Assembly (NCBI GenBank): GCA_030849065.1
Contig: JASAON010001660.1
Location: 1 to 64,000 of the forward strand
Direction: 5' to 3'
DNA length: 64,000 nt
From: Jaenimonas drosophilae
Taxonomy: Eukaryota; Euglenozoa; Kinetoplastea; Trypanosomatida; Trypanosomatidae
Made by a program: the position numbers and the translations under genes. Below, one piece after another: positions 59,299 to 64,000 of this stretch. The notes below the pieces were generated by a model that saw nothing but the letters and a program-made list of their open reading frames with translations, had not been told where the DNA came from and ran no database searches. The first letter of the stretch is position 1. Each line of letters starts with the position of its first letter.

Positions 59299-62200
59299 TC
59301 AGGCCTCTCTCACAGATTCACCCGTCCAAAGTGTGGCAAGCCACGACGAGAGAAGACGAAGCTCGTCATTCGTTAACGCCACCGCACCAACACGATGCAG
59401 CGTCTGAGGATTCTTAAAGGCAGAGCACTGCGAGAGAAGCTGGCCCACGGCAGTGGCACGGAGTGCCGCGGAGGTCTCCAGCTCACTAACACTATCTCGA
59501 TGAATCTTCATCAATCGTTCTGGGCCATCATGAGCTTTGCAGCGCTTAATCACCTGACCAAGAAGGTCATCGGAAACGTTGCTGCGAATGAGCTCCGCCA
59601 CCTGAGCCGCGGCAAGCCACGCCGCTGGAGAATCCTCAAGCTGCAACAGACGCTGAACAATCTCCTGTGGTCCAAGTGCAATGCCACTAGACGTGGATGC
59701 GAGGAAGGTAGTCTGTGCCGTTGACATCCTAGTTTCCAGCTCAAGCTCAGCGTAGGCGGTGGTGGAGGTGCTCGCACCATCGGCAATCCACGCCAGGCGT
59801 GCCAACGCCGCACAGCGTGATCGGTGGCTCAGTTGCGTCGGGCCAAAAGCGACCACAGGAGGGCAGGTGCTTCCTTCTGCAAGGAGAGCGTCAAAGCGGC
59901 TGGGGTTTGCAAGCCAGAGAAGATGTGGGGCGAACTCGGACAAGAAGCGGTCGCGTTCCGCTGCGGCGCCATCAATACGCGTGAGGGCAGCAGGCAAGGC
60001 CAACAGCTCCCACTCACGTCCACTGCGCCACAGCCCATCCATGGCAAAGCGCAGCATACGCGGGTTCTGAAGGCAGTAGAGCTCCAGCTTGGCGTACATT
60101 TCGGGGTGTTCATAGGGGTCGCTCACTGGGCTTGCGAGGCTCATCCCCAGAAGCACTTCCACTGCATCGAAGGTCAGTGCGAATCGCTCCGCCACACGCA
60201 AGGCACGTTGGCTGAGCTCACCAATGGCAGACACCGGCTGTGGGGCGCCATGAGGGTAGCCGAACGGAGATGCCACGAGTGGTGCACGAAGGAGGGTGCG
60301 AGTGAGTAGGTTGGAGTAGAAGGCATGATCTCCACTGCGGCCATGCATGACACACGAGAAGAAGAGGAGGTACGTGATGAGATCCAGAAAGGCGAGCTGT
60401 TCCGACTGGGGGATGAGAAGCGTGGCTGTCCGTGGCGAGGGCGTTGATGGTGAGGAGTTGCGGACGGCAGTGGCAAGAAAGAGGTCTGACAAGGCATCTG
60501 CGAGGTGGCCTTCCAAATGGGTAAATGAGAGCTCCACACCCATGACAGAGTCCGACGACGCGGTCCACAGGAAGCGTTCGGTGGAGGTTGGCATGGCATA
60601 GATTTGCTTAAGGTCTTCGCGTGATTCGATGATGGTCTGCGCACTCACCACAAAGATGGCTGCCGCGGCGTGGGAGGAAATGAACTTGTCCACGGCACCA
60701 ACCGCCACGGTGCTGCGGACCTGCATCAGATGCTCACCAATAGCGCGCAACAACTGTACGGCCATGGATGGATGCGAAAAGCAGAGCTCCGCTGCCGTGG
60801 AGGCCAATACCTCAGGTGACGATGCGCTGGCACGGCGTTGTTCCTGCGCCACACTAACAACGCAAAGACGGAGCATCTGTTGGCATCGGCTCAGGTGTTC
60901 CGCACTGACCATGAGTGGCACCGCGTGGCTACCACGAGCCACATCCTCATGCATCATACCCGCCATCAGTGGTACCTGCTGGTAGGTATCCAAAGAGAGA
61001 CTCGAAACGGTCATGCCCACGTTCTGCATGCTTCTCAGCGCGGAGAGGACTAAGAGTGCTTCTTGTGTGGATACGAGCTGTGCAATTGTTGTGGGGGCGA
61101 GTTCCGCCATCATGTCTTCGTGTTGCAGAACGGCAATCAGGAAGCGGCGGTGAGACTGCTGGCGGCGCTTCAGCTGCCGAGTTACATGGAGGACGATGTT
61201 CTCGTCTTCAGAGTCGAGGTTCGCTCTGGCCCAGTTCCCCTCGTTGGGCTTGCAACTCGCCACAATCTCCTCACTTGTTTGGAGCACTGCTTCGTCCAGG
61301 GTGAGCTTTTGATCGGTGCGTACGCCACGAAGAAGATCAGTCAGGCAGCGTTGTGTGTCGGCGTCATCGCCCCAGGTAAGTGCAGCGGCACGTCCAGTGA
61401 AAGTGAGGGTTGGCGTGTGCGCCTCCTCCGTCTGTTCACTCACGTCGGCAAAAATGTTCTCCACTGCCACCACTGGGCCCTCCACATCCAGTGCGATGAT
61501 GGATCCATCGCCCATCATCACGGTGCCCATCGGCTGAACCAAGCGGCGCAGAACAATGGTGTCTTCAGAGGCACACGGATGGCGGGCGCCAATTTCGTTG
61601 TTGACGCGTACGCAAAACTGCTTAATGAAGATGAACACCTCTGACTGTTCGTCATTGCCTACTACGCGGATGTGCTGTTGGGGCACCTCACGTGCTGCGT
61701 GAACAACATCTGCCACGGTGTGGATGGTCAGGTAGTTCACGACTGCCCCGCTCTCAGCGTTGAGGGTGGCGAGGATGAGGCTGGGCAACGAGCGAGACTC
61801 TGGTGGGGGCTGCGACCACAGCAGAACAAAGATGCGCTTTGTGCTTATACTCATGGAGAGAATAACCCCCTCATGTAGCGCCAGGGCGTTGTTCAGGTTC
61901 ATGGTCCACAGCGGACGCAGGCTTCGTGGTCCCTCACCACGTTGAAGGGCATCAAAGTCAACGCACGCAATCTCTGCGGCTGCCGTAGCAGCCCACAGGA
62001 GAGGCGTGGCGGTGCTGCCACGACGGAAGCAGAGCTTTGACACAGGTGAGATGCCCCGCTCACCATCCTGAGAGTGATGAGAGCCGCTCGGTGAGGCACC
62101 GACGAAGGACTTCATCGATGACCACCAACGTGAGGGTCCCACGCGGTTGGCGGAGCCCTCTGAGCTCGTCAGCAACGAACGCCCCTCCACGAGGGAGGTG

Positions 62201-62799
62201 AGGTGCTCGCCGCGTCGCTTTACATCTACAATGATATTCCCCGCGGTGGTGCCCACAGCTGTGTAGACCATGGACTCTCCATCGGCAGCAATTCGTCGCA
62301 CACACGCAAAAGATGATGCCGCAAGGTATTCCTCGTGCGGCCCGTCATCAAGGAGCTTAAACTCCACGGAGTGGTCTAGGCTGGAGATGGCGCCGCGCTC
62401 ACTGCAGAAGGCGAGGGACTCCTCCGCATCGTCCATCTCACAGACAAAGAGAGGAAGACCTTCTTCGGCAGCCGCAAAGTAGGGGAGCTCCGCCATGCGT
62501 GGTTCCGTCCGCTTCCACGACGCGGAGCTCAGATTCCAGAGCCGCACCAGACGCTGATTTTCATCAATGTGCCAACACATGTGCGTGCCCACCCCGGAGA
62601 GGTATCGCGACGGCTCCGCCATCGTGCCACCGCAGGTGCCCACGCGGAGCACAGCATCTTCCATGTAGGATGGGTGTACCTGCGGGGCAGCTTCACCCCA
62701 CTGGTGCGACCGGCTCGACGTCAACGGCTCTTCCGCGGCATGGATGATAGACTGGCGTTGTGTGCGAGGAACCTTCACGGGTGGCGCAAAGGCAAACAT
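59299..62799 (-). CDS. Nup133-like nucleoporin
   Basis: An 1166-residue protein. Residues about 50-450 are beta-strand-rich with the pattern of a propeller (VCEMDDAEESLAFCSERGAI; VILSMSISTKRIFVLLWSQ). A WWSSMKSFVGAS-type loop resembles the hydrophobic/amphipathic insertion of Nup133. The rest is an all-helical solenoid. Length and layout match Nup133 (human 1156), a scaffold of the Y-complex of the nuclear pore; Nup155-like proteins are the main alternative. ATG 62799 is the first in frame. A strong splice tract with AG at 62987-62988 lies upstream. Confidence 0.6.
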   Translation of the reverse strand: MFAFAPPVKVPRTQRQSIIHAAEEPLTSSRSHQWGEAAPQVHPSYMEDAVLRVGTCGGTMAEPSRYLSGVGTHMCWHIDENQRLVRLWNLSSASWKRTEPRMAELPYFAAAEEGLPLFVCEMDDAEESLAFCSERGAISSLDHSVEFKLLDDGPHEEYLAASSFACVRRIAADGESMVYTAVGTTAGNIIVDVKRRGEHLTSLVEGRSLLTSSEGSANRVGPSRWWSSMKSFVGASPSGSHHSQDGERGISPVSKLCFRRGSTATPLLWAATAAAEIACVDFDALQRGEGPRSLRPLWTMNLNNALALHEGVILSMSISTKRIFVLLWSQPPPESRSLPSLILATLNAESGAVVNYLTIHTVADVVHAAREVPQQHIRVVGNDEQSEVFIFIKQFCVRVNNEIGARHPCASEDTIVLRRLVQPMGTVMMGDGSIIALDVEGPVVAVENIFADVSEQTEEAHTPTLTFTGRAAALTWGDDADTQRCLTDLLRGVRTDQKLTLDEAVLQTSEEIVASCKPNEGNWARANLDSEDENIVLHVTRQLKRRQQSHRRFLIAVLQHEDMMAELAPTTIAQLVSTQEALLVLSALRSMQNVGMTVSSLSLDTYQQVPLMAGMMHEDVARGSHAVPLMVSAEHLSRCQQMLRLCVVSVAQEQRRASASSPEVLASTAAELCFSHPSMAVQLLRAIGEHLMQVRSTVAVGAVDKFISSHAAAAIFVVSAQTIIESREDLKQIYAMPTSTERFLWTASSDSVMGVELSFTHLEGHLADALSDLFLATAVRNSSPSTPSPRTATLLIPQSEQLAFLDLITYLLFFSCVMHGRSGDHAFYSNLLTRTLLRAPLVASPFGYPHGAPQPVSAIGELSQRALRVAERFALTFDAVEVLLGMSLASPVSDPYEHPEMYAKLELYCLQNPRMLRFAMDGLWRSGREWELLALPAALTRIDGAAAERDRFLSEFAPHLLWLANPSRFDALLAEGSTCPPVVAFGPTQLSHRSRCAALARLAWIADGASTSTTAYAELELETRMSTAQTTFLASTSSGIALGPQEIVQRLLQLEDSPAAWLAAAQVAELIRSNVSDDLLGQVIKRCKAHDGPERLMKIHRDSVSELETSAALRATAVGQLLSQCSAFKNPQTLHRVGAVALTNDELRLLSSWLATLWTGESVREA

Positions 62800-63211
62800 G
62801 GTGCTTGTTCAGACTTTGTAAACGCGCAGCAGAAGACGTTGTAAAGTCTGTTGCGACAAAGAAAGCTGTACGTTCGGTACGAGACACCCCCACACGTGTG
62901 TGTAGTCTAGAGATCTATGTACTCACCACAGTGAATCCTGACAGGCCTCCTCAGTTGCGGAGCACCAGCCGTTTGAAGAAGTTAAGCTACGCGAACACGG
63001 GCAACAAAAGAAGAAACAGAAGAAGAGAACAGATAAACAGAAACAAAATAACCACGTACGTCAACTTCACCTGGCACAGTTACAATAGTACACAAGATGC
63101 AATTTATGAAGTACCTCACGGGAGGAGTCCTCCTCTTCTATGCACTGCTCAGCCAATCACACAAGGCTGAGGCATCTATCTTGTGGGCAGAAAAGAAATG
63201 AATCGTGCGAT
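62800..63211 (-). other. Intergenic, primase to Nup133-like gene
   Basis: About 410 nt with the nucleoporin acceptor (AG 62987-62988, tract to about 63050) and 3' UTR of the primase gene. Its 187-nt leader is also free of ATG but is of ordinary length. Confidence 0.6.
62987..63050 (-). promoter_or_regulatory. Trans-splice acceptor of the Nup133-like gene
   Basis: Sense-strand T/C tract of about 55 nt (including CTGTTCTCTTCTTCTGTTTC) ending in AG at 62987-62988, 187 nt upstream of the ATG at 62799. Confidence 0.6.
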
Positions 63212-64000
63212 TCACAGTGCTGTGTTTTCCTCTCCAACGCCGTAGCGCTCCTCTGGGTCAAACGTCATCGCGGAGAGCATCTCCTCCAGCGGGGCGAGCC
63301 ACTTTGGCTCGATCTCACGCTGAACGAGGAGCCTCTCCAAAGTTGGTGGGTCGCGAGATGGGTTAAAGGTTGGCAGCTCATCCCACTCCAGTGGAGTGCA
63401 CAAGTAGAGGGAGCCCGGATGCACGCAAAACGGAAGCTTCAGCAAATGATCCCTACGCGTACTAACATGCTCATCCAGCCGTGGATACATCAGCAGCAGC
63501 TGTGTGGCATGCAGCACATCGCGTACATCGGCTGGACTTCCGAGCCCACGGCAGAGCGTGGCCCAACTCAGCACTTGGCCCTCTTCGAACTGGACCTCTC
63601 GAAGGAACGCCTGCAGTGCCTCTCGGCGGCCTTGCTTCAGAACAGAGATGACGGTCTGGTACACAATAGAGGCGGGTTTGGGGTGGTGCTGCATGTTGTT
63701 TGGATTCACTTCTTCTGACTGGACAAAGAGGTTGAGGAAGCTCGTCTCGAGGCAGTTGATGAGAACGCGGCGAATGGTTGGATGAATCGGTCGATGGTTG
63801 GCCAAGTCCGCCACGACGGAGCTGCGCAACGTCTTGGGCATCACCACAGTGAGGTAACCAACCAAGGCGGCGCGCTCATCATCATGGAGGGCACGAGCAC
63901 GGCGATCGCACACCCACAAATGCACACCACGACGTCCGGAGAAGACGGGAAGAAGGTACTTGAAGCCGAAATCATCCACCAAGACGGTTCGGAGTACCTG
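63212..64000 (-). CDS. PRI1: DNA primase small (catalytic) subunit, N-terminus cut by window
   Basis: The C-terminal 262 residues of the eukaryotic primase catalytic subunit. The frame is open to the right edge without an in-frame ATG, so the start and the catalytic DXD motif lie outside. The conserved DFGFKYLLPVFSGRRGVHLW is present with the SGRRGVH nucleotide-binding/catalytic motif (Ser, Arg-Arg and His of the active site). The later PFCVHPGS motif corresponds to the family's PF-VHPKTGR segment and is followed by the ELPTFNP region. With the large subunit and Pol alpha it makes the RNA primers of lagging-strand synthesis. Confidence 0.95.
   Translation of the reverse strand, partial: QVLRTVLVDDFGFKYLLPVFSGRRGVHLWVCDRRARALHDDERAALVGYLTVVMPKTLRSSVVADLANHRPIHPTIRRVLINCLETSFLNLFVQSEEVNPNNMQHHPKPASIVYQTVISVLKQGRREALQAFLREVQFEEGQVLSWATLCRGLGSPADVRDVLHATQLLLMYPRLDEHVSTRRDHLLKLPFCVHPGSLYLCTPLEWDELPTFNPSRDPPTLERLLVQREIEPKWLAPLEEMLSAMTFDPEERYGVGEENTAL

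Overview
The window looks like nuclear DNA of a kinetoplastid, most likely a trypanosomatid; I cannot fix the genus. Every gene I can support lies on the minus strand and is intronless. Many starts are preceded, on the sense strand, by a long pyrimidine tract and an AG, the signature of spliced-leader trans-splicing. The gene content is eukaryotic: DNA primase small subunit, GMP synthase, p47, TRAP-alpha, a small TIM chaperone and a BAG-domain protein. The whole 64 kb behaves as one polycistronic unit read from right to left, so 'upstream' means higher coordinates. Only ATG was accepted as a start. Several frames look longer because they read through the pyrimidine tract from TTG or GTG, and I trimmed those to the first ATG after a plausible splice acceptor.

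Layout from right (promoter-proximal) to left. 64.0-59.3 kb: DNA primase small subunit (cut by the window edge) and a Nup133-like nucleoporin. 58.9-51.8 kb: four proteins without recognised function (a degenerate EF-hand protein, a Cys/His protein, a coiled-coil protein, and a 1024-residue Ser-rich protein). 49.6-44.5 kb: p47/UBX cofactor, a CPT2-family protein that has lost its catalytic residues, and an API5-like HEAT protein. 43.6-38.5 kb: a divergent mitochondrial carrier, a large putative mitochondrial protein, a small putative mitochondrial protein and a small TIM. 38.2-33.0 kb: TRAP-alpha, two tandem MptpB-type phosphatases and an acidic disordered protein. 32.6-24.3 kb: a Pol5/MYBBP1A-like nucleolar protein, a RING-EF-hand protein and an LEA-like repeat protein with a tail anchor. 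23.5-1 kb: a Tyr/Ser low-complexity protein, CCCH protein 2, a DCC1-like protein, a UBL-UBL-BAG protein, CCCH protein 1, a coiled-coil protein, an RRM protein, GMP synthase, and the N-terminus of a gene running off the left edge.

The most striking signal is regulatory. Both CCCH zinc-finger genes are preceded by more than 1.2 kb in which the sense strand contains no ATG at all (8877-10207 and 18540-19824), while the opposite strand of the same DNA has about 18 and about 30. Each stretch ends upstream at a strong splice-acceptor tract, and each gene is followed by about 3 kb of apparent 3' UTR. I infer two RNA-binding-protein mRNAs with very long, AUG-purged 5' leaders and long 3' UTRs. Other notable items are the dead CPT2-like enzyme, the 62-residue (5 x 11 + 7) repeats, the RING-EF-hand fusion, and a possible small gene broken at a T7 run. 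I found no tRNA, rRNA, transposon or CRISPR array.
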